A DNA stretch of 64,000 nucleotides from an uncultured Rhodopila sp. (GTDB lineage: Bacteria; Pseudomonadota; Alphaproteobacteria; Acetobacterales; Acetobacteraceae), in assembly GCA_903932145.1 (NCBI GenBank), contig CAIZFE010000089.1, positions 1 through 64,000 of the forward strand, written 5' to 3'. The notes under the pieces are model-generated. The model worked only from the letters and a program-made list of their open reading frames with translations, searched no databases and had not been told where the DNA came from. The position numbers and the translations under genes are program-made. Each line of letters begins with the position of its first letter. Within the stretch, counting starts at the first letter, position 1. This document shows, piece by piece, positions 1-7,476 of this stretch.

Positions 1-1
1 C

Positions 2-89
2 CGTCATGGCGGGCGCAGGCCCGCCATCCACGCCTTGCGATGCGCACCGGCCGAAAGACGTGGATGGCGGGCCTGCGCCCGCCATGACG
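2..89. repeat. Long palindromic intergenic repeat, family A (GGCGGGC type)
   Basis: Positions 2-32 and 59-89 are a perfect 31-base inverted repeat around a 26-base loop. The core reads GTCATGGCGGGCGCAGG on the left. It sits directly upstream of ribD. A degenerate copy of the left arm lies at 7407-7439, so this is a dispersed family and not a unique regulatory hairpin. Confidence 0.85.
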
Positions 90-99
90 AGGGGGCGGC

Positions 100-1212
100 A
101 TGACCGACCTCGCCCACATGCGCGCCGCCCTCGCCCTGGCCCGCCGGGGCCTCGGCACCACATGGCCGAACCCGTCCGTCGGCTGTGTCATCGTCCGCGC
201 CGGCCGCGTCGTAGGCCGAGGCTTCACCGCGCCCGGCGGCCGTCCGCATGCTGAACCGATCGCCCTGGCGATGGCCGGAGACCAGGCGAAAGGCGCCACT
301 GCCTATGTCACCCTGGAACCGTGCTGCCACTGGGGCCGCTCCCCACCCTGCACTGACGCCTTGATCGAGGCCGGCATCGCCCGCGTTGTCGTGGCAGCCG
401 GCGACCCGGACCCGCGCGTCAACGGCCAGGGACTGGCGAAGCTGAAAGACGCCGGCATCACGGTTGAAACCGGCTTGCTGGAAGCTGAGGCGCTCGACAC
501 GCTAATCGGCTTCACCACCCGCATCACCCTCGGCCGTCCGATGGTGACGCTGAAACTCGCATCGACCCTGGACGGCCGGATCGCCACAAGCAGCGGCGAA
601 AGCCAGTGGATCACCGACACCCCGGCCCGCCGCGCCGGTCACGCGATGCGCGGCCGGCATGACGCCGTCATGGTGGGAGTCGGCACCGTCCTCGCCGACA
701 ACCCCGATCTGACCTGCCGCATCCCTGGCTTCCGCACGACACCGAACGTGCGCGTCCTGGCCGACAGCCATCTGCGCACGCCGCTGACCTCGCGCCTGCT
801 GGCCACCGCCACCGAAACGCCGACCTGGTTTCTGATGCGCGACGGCACCAACCTCGCCCGCGAGGAAGCATTCGTCAGTGCCGGGGCAACACTCATCAAA
901 ATCCCCGGCTCCTCGATGGGCGTCGATCTGACCGCCGCGCTGACCGCTCTCGGCACCGCCGGCCTGACCCGCGTGCTGGTGGAAGGCGGTGGCCAGGTCG
1001 CCGCCGCCCTGCTGCGCGCCGATCTGGTGGACCGCATCGCCTGGTTCCACGCCCCAGCCATCATGGGTGGCGACGGCTGGCCCGCCGTGCAGGCGTTCGG
1101 GGTGGAGGCACTGAAAAACATGCCGCGTTTCAGGCGCCATTGCGTAACGGCCCTCGGCAACGACATGTTAAGCGAATACTCAAGGCAGGACCCATGTTTA
1201 CCGGCATCATAA
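100..1212 (+). CDS. ribD: Bifunctional riboflavin deaminase/reductase RibD
   Basis: Catalyses two consecutive cytosolic steps of riboflavin synthesis: deamination of the GTP-derived pyrimidine, then reduction of its ribosyl side chain. The 370-residue product has the N-terminal zinc deaminase signature (H50-A-E52, then EPCCHWGRSPPC with C75 and C84 as expected zinc ligands). The C-terminal RibD reductase half starts near residue 145 (VTLKLASTLDGR) and has the VEGGG motif near 300. The length is normal for RibD. It is the first gene of ribD-ribE-ribBA-ribH-nusB, and its 3' end overlaps ribE by 19 bases. No FMN riboswitch is visible upstream; that space is filled by the palindromic repeat. Confidence 0.97.
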   Translation: MTDLAHMRAALALARRGLGTTWPNPSVGCVIVRAGRVVGRGFTAPGGRPHAEPIALAMAGDQAKGATAYVTLEPCCHWGRSPPCTDALIEAGIARVVVAAGDPDPRVNGQGLAKLKDAGITVETGLLEAEALDTLIGFTTRITLGRPMVTLKLASTLDGRIATSSGESQWITDTPARRAGHAMRGRHDAVMVGVGTVLADNPDLTCRIPGFRTTPNVRVLADSHLRTPLTSRLLATATETPTWFLMRDGTNLAREEAFVSAGATLIKIPGSSMGVDLTAALTALGTAGLTRVLVEGGGQVAAALLRADLVDRIAWFHAPAIMGGDGWPAVQAFGVEALKNMPRFRRHCVTALGNDMLSEYSRQDPCLPAS

Positions 1213-1799
1213 CCGCCCTCGGACACATCCGGACGATCGAACCGCTAGGCGACGGTCGCGACATGCGGCTGGTGATCGAAACCCCGGCCGCCTTCCTGGC
1301 TGAGCCACAAGTCGCACTCGGCGCCTCCATCGCGTGTTCGGGTTGCTGCCTCACCGCCGTCGATTTCGGCGCGGACTGGTTCGCTGTCGATGCCTCGGCC
1401 GAAACCCTGGCGCATACCAAACTGGGCACCTGGACGGTTGGATCGCGGGTCAACCTGGAACGGTCACTCCGCGTCGGCGACGAACTCGGCGGACACCTCG
1501 TGTCCGGTCATGTCGATGGCGTCGGAACCGCCGTGTCAGCCACCCCGGAAAACGCCTCCACCCGCTGGGTTTTCAGTGTCCCTCACGACATTTCCCGCTT
1601 CATCGCCGTCAAGGGAAGCGTCGCCATCGACGGCGTATCGTTGACTGTGAACGAGGTCCGGGGCGATACATTCGGTGTGAACATCATCCCCCACACCGCC
1701 TCGGTCACCGGATTCGGCACATTGCAGCCGAATGACCCGGTTAATATCGAGATCGACACCCTCGCCCGCTACGTCGCGCGCCTGGCGGAGACCGCGTAA
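1194..1799 (+). CDS. ribE: Riboflavin synthase alpha chain
   Basis: Dismutates two 6,7-dimethyl-8-ribityllumazines to riboflavin. The ATG at 1194 gives the typical MFTGII N-terminus and is preceded by AGGCAGGA; the in-frame upstream ATG at 1140 lies inside ribD and is rejected. The 201 residues show the two lumazine-binding repeats of the family, with GHVDGVG near residue 105 and GVSLTVNEV near 150. It is packed between ribD (overlap) and ribBA (next base), so the three are probably co-translated. Confidence 0.97.
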   Translation: MFTGIITALGHIRTIEPLGDGRDMRLVIETPAAFLAEPQVALGASIACSGCCLTAVDFGADWFAVDASAETLAHTKLGTWTVGSRVNLERSLRVGDELGGHLVSGHVDGVGTAVSATPENASTRWVFSVPHDISRFIAVKGSVAIDGVSLTVNEVRGDTFGVNIIPHTASVTGFGTLQPNDPVNIEIDTLARYVARLAETA

Positions 1800-2954
1800 A
1801 TGGAAAACCTGCACGAGAAGTTCGTCACCAGCGAACTGTCGCAATACCTCGCCTCCGCCGAGGATCTGATCGAGGAAGCCCGCAACGGCCGGATGTTCAT
1901 CCTGGTCGATGACGAAGACCGCGAGAATGAGGGCGACCTGGTCGTCCCGGCGCAGTTCGCGACCCCGGACGCGATCAACTTCATGGCCCGCCACGCCCGC
2001 GGTCTGATCTGCCTCGCGCTGACCCGAGCGCGCGTTGAAAAGCTGGGCCTGCCACTGATGAGCCAGCAGAACGGCACACGGCACCAGACCGCGTTCACCG
2101 TGTCGATCGAGGCCCGCGAAGGCGTCACCACCGGCATCTCCGCCGCCGATCGCGCCAAGACCGTTGCCGTGGCGATCAACCCGGATACCACTCGCGACGA
2201 CATCACCACCCCCGGTCATGTCTTCCCGCTGCTGGCACGCGAGGGCGGCACGCTGGTTCGCGCCGGACATACCGAGGCCTCCGTCGATATCGCCCGCAAG
2301 GCCGGCCTCGCCCCCGCGGCCGTGATCTGTGAGATCATGAACGACGATGGCACCATGGCGCGTCTGCCGGACCTGATTGCCTTCGCCCAGCACCATAACC
2401 TGAAGCTTGGCACCATCGCCGACCTGATCGCGCACCGGCGGCTGACGGAACGGCTGGTCCGCAAGGTCGAAGAAAGCACCTACACACATCCGGCCGGCGG
2501 CGAGTGGCGCGCCATGGTGTTCGCCAACACCGTCGAATACCAGGAGCATCTGGTGCTGGTGAAGGGCGACGTCAGCGGACCGGAACCGGTGATGGTGCGG
2601 ATGCATGCGGTCGATCTGCTGGACGACATGACCGGCTCCCCGCACTGGATCGCCTTGCACAACGCCATGCACATGATCGGCAAGGCCGGCCGCGGCGTGC
2701 TGGTGCTGATCCGCGAACATCGCCCCACCGCGCTGGCCGAACGGGTCCGGCTGCTGGCCGAGGGCACTGTCCGGCCGCAGCGCGCCCTGCGCGATTACGG
2801 CATCGGCGCGCAGATCCTGTTGGACCTTGGCATCACCAACATGATCCTGCTGACCAACAGCCGCCGCACCGTGATCGGCCTGGAAGGCTACGGCCTGAAC
2901 ATCGTCGAACAGCGGGCAATCCCCAACGTCGTCGGCCTGGATTACGAGGGATGA
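1800..2954 (+). CDS. ribBA: DHBP synthase with degenerate GTP cyclohydrolase II domain (RibBX-type RibBA)
   Basis: The N-terminal half (about residues 20-220) is 3,4-dihydroxy-2-butanone-4-phosphate synthase, with the DDEDRENEGDL metal/substrate motif and the GHVFPL and RAGHTEA segments. The C-terminal half aligns with GTP cyclohydrolase II from VKGDVSGPEPVMVRMHA, but the three zinc cysteines are gone: the usual HSEC-LTGD and CDCG segments read HAVDLLDD and HNAM. The catalytic-loop segment is also replaced, although RDYGIGAQIL survives. I therefore infer butanone-phosphate synthase activity only, with a true ribA elsewhere. Such hybrids are known in alphaproteobacteria. The stop overlaps ribH in ATGA. 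Confidence 0.93.
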   Translation: MENLHEKFVTSELSQYLASAEDLIEEARNGRMFILVDDEDRENEGDLVVPAQFATPDAINFMARHARGLICLALTRARVEKLGLPLMSQQNGTRHQTAFTVSIEAREGVTTGISAADRAKTVAVAINPDTTRDDITTPGHVFPLLAREGGTLVRAGHTEASVDIARKAGLAPAAVICEIMNDDGTMARLPDLIAFAQHHNLKLGTIADLIAHRRLTERLVRKVEESTYTHPAGGEWRAMVFANTVEYQEHLVLVKGDVSGPEPVMVRMHAVDLLDDMTGSPHWIALHNAMHMIGKAGRGVLVLIREHRPTALAERVRLLAEGTVRPQRALRDYGIGAQILLDLGITNMILLTNSRRTVIGLEGYGLNIVEQRAIPNVVGLDYEG

Positions 2955-3433
2955 GCACGCAAGACGCCGAACTTCCCACTGCTCCGCAGGTTATGGGGGT
3001 ACCGCCGCATCTGCTGATCGTGCGCGCGCCATACTACCGTGACGTGGTCGATGGGCTGACGGCAGGCGCCTATCGGATTATCGGAGAGGCCGGCGGTTCG
3101 GCGGAATCACTGGACGTCGCGGGCGCCTATGAACTACCTCAGGCCATTCGCATCGCCCTGCGAGGCAACCGCCGTTTTGACGGCTTCATCGCGCTCGGCT
3201 GCATCGTTAAAGGCGAGACCGACCATTACGACTTCATCTGTAAGGCGACCATGGACGGCATCATGAACGTAGCGCTTCAATTCGGCATCTGCCTCGGTAC
3301 GGGCCTGCTGACCTGCGACACCATCGACCAGGCGGTGGCCCGATCCGGTCAGGACGGCCACAACAAAGGCGCCGAGGCGGCCGCCGCGGCTCTGATGCAA
3401 ATCAACGCGGCGCGGCATTTGGGCGCGGTGTGA
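2951..3433 (+). CDS. ribH: 6,7-dimethyl-8-ribityllumazine synthase
   Basis: Condenses the ribitylaminopyrimidine and butanone phosphate into lumazine, the substrate of RibE. The start ATG at 2951 overlaps the ribBA stop (ATGA). The 160-residue product has the family segments GAYELPQAI, LGCIVKGETDHYD and NKGAEAA, the last near the C-terminus. Longer readings starting far upstream run antiparallel in sense to ribBA codons and are artefacts. Confidence 0.96.
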   Translation: MSTQDAELPTAPQVMGVPPHLLIVRAPYYRDVVDGLTAGAYRIIGEAGGSAESLDVAGAYELPQAIRIALRGNRRFDGFIALGCIVKGETDHYDFICKATMDGIMNVALQFGICLGTGLLTCDTIDQAVARSGQDGHNKGAEAAAAALMQINAARHLGAV

Positions 3434-3909
3434 TGGTGGTTTCTTCCAACGCCCGCCCGCGCACCGCGTCGCGCGTCGCGGCCGTGCAGGCGTTATTCCA
3501 GGCGGATCAGGCCGGCGACAATGCGGAGACGGTGATCGACCAGTTCATCCGCCATCGTCTGGGTAACAAGGAAGGCCAGGACGGGTTCGAGGACGGACGC
3601 ATCCCCGATGCCGAGGTCAAGCTTTTCTCCCGTGTGGTGCGAGAGGCCGTGCGCCGTCAGGACACGATCGATCCGCTACTGGTCGAGGCGCTGCCCGACG
3701 ACTGGCCGCTCAGCCGTATCGACCCGGTGCTGAAGGCGCTGCTGCGCGCCGGTGCGGCGGAGCTGTCGATGACCGACGGCCCACCGGTCAAAGTCGTGAT
3801 CAACGAATATCTCGACATCGCGCGCGGGTTCTTTACCGGTCCTGAACCGGGAATCGCCAACGCGGTGCTGGACAAACTCGCTCGGTCGTTAAGGGCTTCG
3901 GATTTCTAG
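3433..3909 (+). CDS. nusB: Transcription antitermination factor NusB
   Basis: RNA-binding antitermination factor that acts with NusE on rRNA boxA. It is helical and of the usual size (158 residues), with RVAAVQALFQAD at the N-terminus and the conserved C-terminal VVINEYLDIARGF and AVLDKLAR segments. The ATG at 3433 overlaps the ribH stop as TGATG; a GTG one codon earlier (3430) is also possible. NusB closing a rib operon is a common proteobacterial arrangement. Confidence 0.95.
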   Translation: MVVSSNARPRTASRVAAVQALFQADQAGDNAETVIDQFIRHRLGNKEGQDGFEDGRIPDAEVKLFSRVVREAVRRQDTIDPLLVEALPDDWPLSRIDPVLKALLRAGAAELSMTDGPPVKVVINEYLDIARGFFTGPEPGIANAVLDKLARSLRASDF

Positions 3910-3924
3910 GGGACCGCGGGTTTC

Positions 3925-4197
3925 TTATCGGCGATAGACCTCTCTCCGGTTACCGATCCGCACCACCAGGATACGGACCCGATCGTCCTCGATACTGGCG
4001 ATAACACGCCAGTCCCCGACCCGGTATTTCCACAATCCACCCAACCGGGCGCCCTTCAGGGCCTGCCCGATGGAACGTGGATCGTCCCGTAATGCGAGCC
4101 GGTCGCGCAGAAAGCCCTGAATGCGTTTGGCGACTGGCCGGTCCAGGTCCTTCAGTTCCCTCAGAGCGCCCTCGGCAAACTCAATCTTCCAGACCAA
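3925..4197 (-). CDS. RelE/ParE-family toxin
   Basis: A 90-residue protein with the RelE/ParE pattern: an N-terminal strand and helices ([20 protein letters not shown]), a central [17 protein letters not shown] strand pair, and the C-terminal [13 protein letters not shown]. It is probably a ribosome-dependent mRNA nuclease (RelE type) or gyrase poison (ParE type); sequence alone does not decide. Its start lies 17 bases inside the upstream antitoxin gene, as in antitoxin-first operons. It is convergent with nusB, 15 bases away. Confidence 0.88.
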   Translation of the reverse strand: MVWKIEFAEGALRELKDLDRPVAKRIQGFLRDRLALRDDPRSIGQALKGARLGGLWKYRVGDWRVIASIEDDRVRILVVRIGNRREVYRR

Positions 4198-4405
4198 GCT
4201 CGCGCTCCACCTCCTCTAGCGAGTAGGTGCGAGCGCGTCCGGTTCGGATATCTTCCAGGCGGCGCTCAGCCAGATACACATCCTCCAGGTCGTCCAGGTG
4301 TTCCAGCAATGCCTCGCGGACGTAGAACGACTTGCTGCGGCCGGTCGCCTTGGCCAGGGCATCAAGCCGCTGCTCGATGTCGGTAGGTAGCCGGATGGCC
4401 AGCAT
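4181..4405 (-). CDS. RelB/ribbon-helix-helix antitoxin
   Basis: A 74-residue partner of the downstream toxin. The first 45 residues ([21 protein letters not shown], then [15 protein letters not shown]) have the strand-helix-helix of MetJ/CopG-like DNA-binding antitoxins. The acidic C-terminus ([11 protein letters not shown]) is the likely toxin-wrapping part. It probably autorepresses the pair from the AT-richer stretch just upstream (4406-4450 on the plus strand). Confidence 0.86.
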   Translation of the reverse strand: MLAIRLPTDIEQRLDALAKATGRSKSFYVREALLEHLDDLEDVYLAERRLEDIRTGRARTYSLEEVERELGLED

Positions 4406-4564
4406 GCAATATCTCCCGCCAACTGTAAGACATGTATATCCTGACGCCGCATTTCCATCGCGTCATCACAAATATCACTCTGCAAGAGTTCCCGCCCAAG
4501 TCGTAACCCATCTTTAACGGCAACAACCCCTCTGTTGATACCGGCAGTCGTGGTGAGATCGGAA

Positions 4565-4618
4565 GGCGCTGCACCCGGGGTGCGGGCCCCGGGTCGGTCA
4601 CATCTTCCAGGCAGCGCC
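4565..4618. other. Structured intergenic element, nested stems
   Basis: In the 250-base gap between the antitoxin and the MFS gene, GGCGCTGC (4565-4572) pairs with GCAGCGCC (4611-4618). Inside it, CCCGGGG (4574-4580) pairs with CCCCGGG (4587-4593). There is no T-run, so it is not an obvious intrinsic terminator. It could be part of a small RNA or a 3' end structure of the leftward formate operon. It matches no RNA family I can name. Confidence 0.4.
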
Positions 4619-4658
4619 CAACCTCCAGTTCGTTAAGCTGTGCCAATAAAATGATGGG

Positions 4659-6308
4659 CTACGTGAACAACACCGCCACCTTGGTGAGGGTGATCCAGAC
4701 GCCCCAGGCGATTGGAAGCCCGACGGCGGCCCAGGCCAGCACCGACGCAAGACTTAATCCGGAGGTCGCGGCGACGTGGCTTGCGGCTGTGGGGACGGCG
4801 GTCCCTTGCAGGGCGGCCACCTCGGCATCGGACATGAACCATTTGCGGTCGACCGGCCTCACCATAAGATTTGCCACCAGTCCGATCACCAGCAAGCCGG
4901 CGAGCAGATACATGGTCACGTCATAGACGGAGGACCGCGGCACGCCTGCGGAAATCGCGGTTTCCCGCATATAGCCGACCAGAACCGGGCCGATCACGCC
5001 GGCGGTGGACCATGCGGTCAGCAACCGGCCATGGATCGCGCCCACGAACTGAGTGCCGAACAGATCGGCCAGATACGCGGGTACGGTCGCGAAACCGCCG
5101 CCATACATCGACAAGATGACGCAGAAGAACGTGATGAACAGCACCATGCTGCCGGCATGCGCGGCCCAGGGCGCGAGGGCGTACATCGCGATCCCGAGCA
5201 GGAAGAAGATACTATACGTCGCCTTGCGGCCCAGCTTGTCCGACAAAGACGCCCAGAAGAACCGGCCGCCAATATTGAACAGTGACAGCAATCCGGCGAA
5301 ACCGGCGGCGATGGCGGCCACGGAAAGGCGCTGCGCGGGATTCAGGTCGGTAAACGAGACCGTTGTTTGACCGATCAGGGAGCCACCGAAGATTTCCTAC
5401 AACATCGGCGAGGCCATGCTGAGCACGCCAATGCCAGCGGACACGTTCATGCACAATACCACCCAGACGCACCAGAACGCCGGCGTCTTAAGGGCGTTGT
5501 TCAGATGCACCTGGCCATGCGTGATCATTGCTTTGACATTTGGAGCCGGGGGAGTCCAGCCAGCGGGCTGCCAGCCCGGTGCCGGCACGCGATAGCCGAA
5601 CGCGCCGCCCATCATGAAGACGAAGTAGATCAGTCCCATCACCACGAACGTCTGCCAGACGCCGCTGGCGCCGCCGGAGCCGAAATGCGCCATCAGCATT
5701 TGGGCAAGCGGGGCGCCGATCATGGCGCCGCCGCCGAAGCCCATGATCGCCATGCCGGTCGCCATACCGCGCCGATCCGGAAACCATTTTATGAGTGTCG
5801 ATACCGGGGAAATATAACCCAGTCCCAGGCCGATGCCACCGAGCACGCCGGTGCCAAGCCAGAGGATCCAGAGTTGGTGGGTGACGATGCCGACGGCGCC
5901 CAGCAGCAATCCGCCGGACCAGCAGAACGCGGAGATCACGCCGGCCTTGCGAGGCCCGGACCGTTCGAGCCAACCGCCCCACACCGCCGCGGCGACTCCG
6001 AGGAACACGATGAACAGGGTAAAGATCCAGTTCAGGTCGGACACGAGCCAGTCACAGCTTGTGGTGAACAGCGCGTTGGCGATGCCGGAACCGGCGGGGC
6101 ATGCGGCTGGTTTGGCGCCACCGATGGCGCGCGATAGCGGCAGCCAAAAGACGCTGAAGCCGTAGGCCATACCGATGCACAGATGGATTGCCAGCGCGGC
6201 GGGCGGAACCAGCCAGCGATTGTATCCGGCACCGGCAACGATACGGCTACGATCTAATATGCCGCTCACAGATGTGGCTTGGCCCTGTCGGGCGATGGTG
6301 TCGCTCAT
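4659..6308 (-). pseudogene. OFA-family MFS (oxalate/formate antiporter-like) transporter, interrupted by one in-frame TAG
   Basis: Two same-frame pieces, 6308-5397 and 5396-4659, make one 12-helix OFA-type MFS protein of about 549 codons. The first piece ends SMASPML, then TAG (plus-strand CTA, 5397-5399), then EIFGGSLIGQT. OFA proteins usually have Gln here (ASPM-Q-E), so a single CAG-to-TAG change explains the break. Before it lie an N-terminal helix with GMAYGFSVFWLPL and the GLGLGYISPVSTLIKWFPDRRG loop; after it, the GGRFFWASLSDKLGRK loop. It is the last gene of the formate dehydrogenase operon, so the ancestral role was probably formate or oxalate movement. It could also be a sequencing error or a readthrough gene. 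Confidence 0.85.
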
Positions 6309-6345
6309 GGAGTGCTCCCTGAAGAATACTTTTTTGTTTTAGAAA

Positions 6346-6567
6346 TCAGGCGGTCTTGCGCTGTCCCAGATGCTCAACCGCCTGACGCACCATCGGGTCG
6401 AGTTCAATACTGCCGTCGGCCAGTTGAGCGATAATAGCCCGGCGCATCCGCGGGTCCCAGAACTTTGTCAGATGGTCCTCGATCGCCGCGACCGCGGTGT
6501 CCTGTTTCTGCGACTGGAAGAAGCGGCCGATTTGATTGGCCATGTAGGCCAGTTTGTCATGCGACAT
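6346..6567 (-). CDS. fdsD: Formate dehydrogenase delta subunit
   Basis: A small (73-residue) cytosolic protein of the FdsD family, found only with NAD-dependent molybdenum formate dehydrogenases, where it helps assembly or stability. Recognisable parts are KLAYMANQIGRFFQ at the N-terminus and IxxHLxKFWDPRMRRAI in the middle. Its start overlaps the end of fdhD by 11 bases, which supports translational coupling. Confidence 0.93.
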   Translation of the reverse strand: MSHDKLAYMANQIGRFFQSQKQDTAVAAIEDHLTKFWDPRMRRAIIAQLADGSIELDPMVRQAVEHLGQRKTA

Positions 6568-7375
6568 GGCGAATCATCCGAGTGGTGATGCGATCTAAAT
6601 GGGTGAAGACTTCGAACCCGTCGGCGCGGGCCACGCCGATCAGGGTGATGCCAGCGGCGGTGGCCACGTCTATGGCGAGCGATGTCGGGGCCGAAATCGC
6701 GACGATGACGGGTGCACCCAGTGTTGCCGCTTTTTGCACCATTTCGACAGAGACACGGCTGGACAGCAGGACCAGTCCATCCGCGGCGGACACGCCAGTC
6801 CGGACCAGGGCGCCGGAAAGTTTGTCCAACGCGTTATGCCGGCCGACGTCTTCGCGTAGCGCGATCAGCCCCTGATCGGGGGTCCAGAACGCGGCGGCGT
6901 GGACCGCGTGGGTGGCAGCGTTGAGGGTTTGGGCGGGCTGCATCGACCGCATGGCGTCCTGTACCATGGCGGGTGTAAATGCGCGCCCGGCCGAAACCGG
7001 CGGCACCGGGCGGATCGCGGCAGCCAGGCTATCCAGGCCGCACAACCCACAACCGCTGGGACCGGCCAGACGGCGTTGCCGGCGGGTCAGGGCGTCCAGT
7101 CGGTCGTTTGCCAGATCCATGCGACATTCGATACCGTCGGCAACCTCGACGATCTCCAGCGCCAGGATATCCGCTGACGAAGCAACGATGCCCTCGGACA
7201 GACTGAACCCGATGGCGAAGTCTTCGAGGTCGGCCGGGGAGGCAAGCATGACCGCGTGGGTGGTGCGGTTGTAGGTCAGCGCGACCGGGGTTTCGCGTGG
7301 AACCAGGCGCACGCCCTCGGCCGCCGCGTCGCCGCGCCACGCGATGCGTTGGGCCGGGATGGCGGGGTCAGCCAT
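6557..7375 (-). CDS. fdhD: Formate dehydrogenase accessory sulfurtransferase FdhD
   Basis: Delivers sulfur from the cysteine desulfurase IscS to the molybdenum cofactor of formate dehydrogenase. The 272-residue product has the conserved GPSGCGLCG loop with the reactive C109 and C112, the early FAIGFSLSEGI segment, and EDVGRHNALDKL. I chose the ATG at 7375 (MADPAI); an in-frame GTG at 7396 is possible and neither has a clear Shine-Dalgarno. It lies between fdsA and fdsD, the usual fdsC position. Confidence 0.95.
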   Translation of the reverse strand: MADPAIPAQRIAWRGDAAAEGVRLVPRETPVALTYNRTTHAVMLASPADLEDFAIGFSLSEGIVASSADILALEIVEVADGIECRMDLANDRLDALTRRQRRLAGPSGCGLCGLDSLAAAIRPVPPVSAGRAFTPAMVQDAMRSMQPAQTLNAATHAVHAAAFWTPDQGLIALREDVGRHNALDKLSGALVRTGVSAADGLVLLSSRVSVEMVQKAATLGAPVIVAISAPTSLAIDVATAAGITLIGVARADGFEVFTHLDRITTRMIRHVA

Positions 7376-7406
7376 GGGGAGGATACGCGACGACACGGCT
7401 CCCCCG

Positions 7407-7439
7407 CGTCATGGCGGGCGAAGGCCCGCCATTCACGCC
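7407..7439. repeat. Half copy of palindromic repeat family A
   Basis: GTCATGGCGGGCGAAGG followed by CCCGCCATTCACGCC repeats the left arm of the element at 2-32 with few differences. The right arm is degenerate (GGCGTGGACTCC near 7455). It lies in the fdsA-fdhD gap, so it would be transcribed within the operon. Confidence 0.7.
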
Positions 7440-7476
7440 TGTCCCGGGGCCGGCACAGCAGGGCGTGGACTCCATC

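Noticed and set aside
1-99. Possible FMN riboswitch before ribD
   Set aside because: The region is a perfect palindrome of a dispersed family and lacks the conserved RFN elements.
1536-2720. 394-residue minus-strand open frame opposite ribE/ribBA
   Set aside because: Antisense of two clear rib genes; no recognisable motif.
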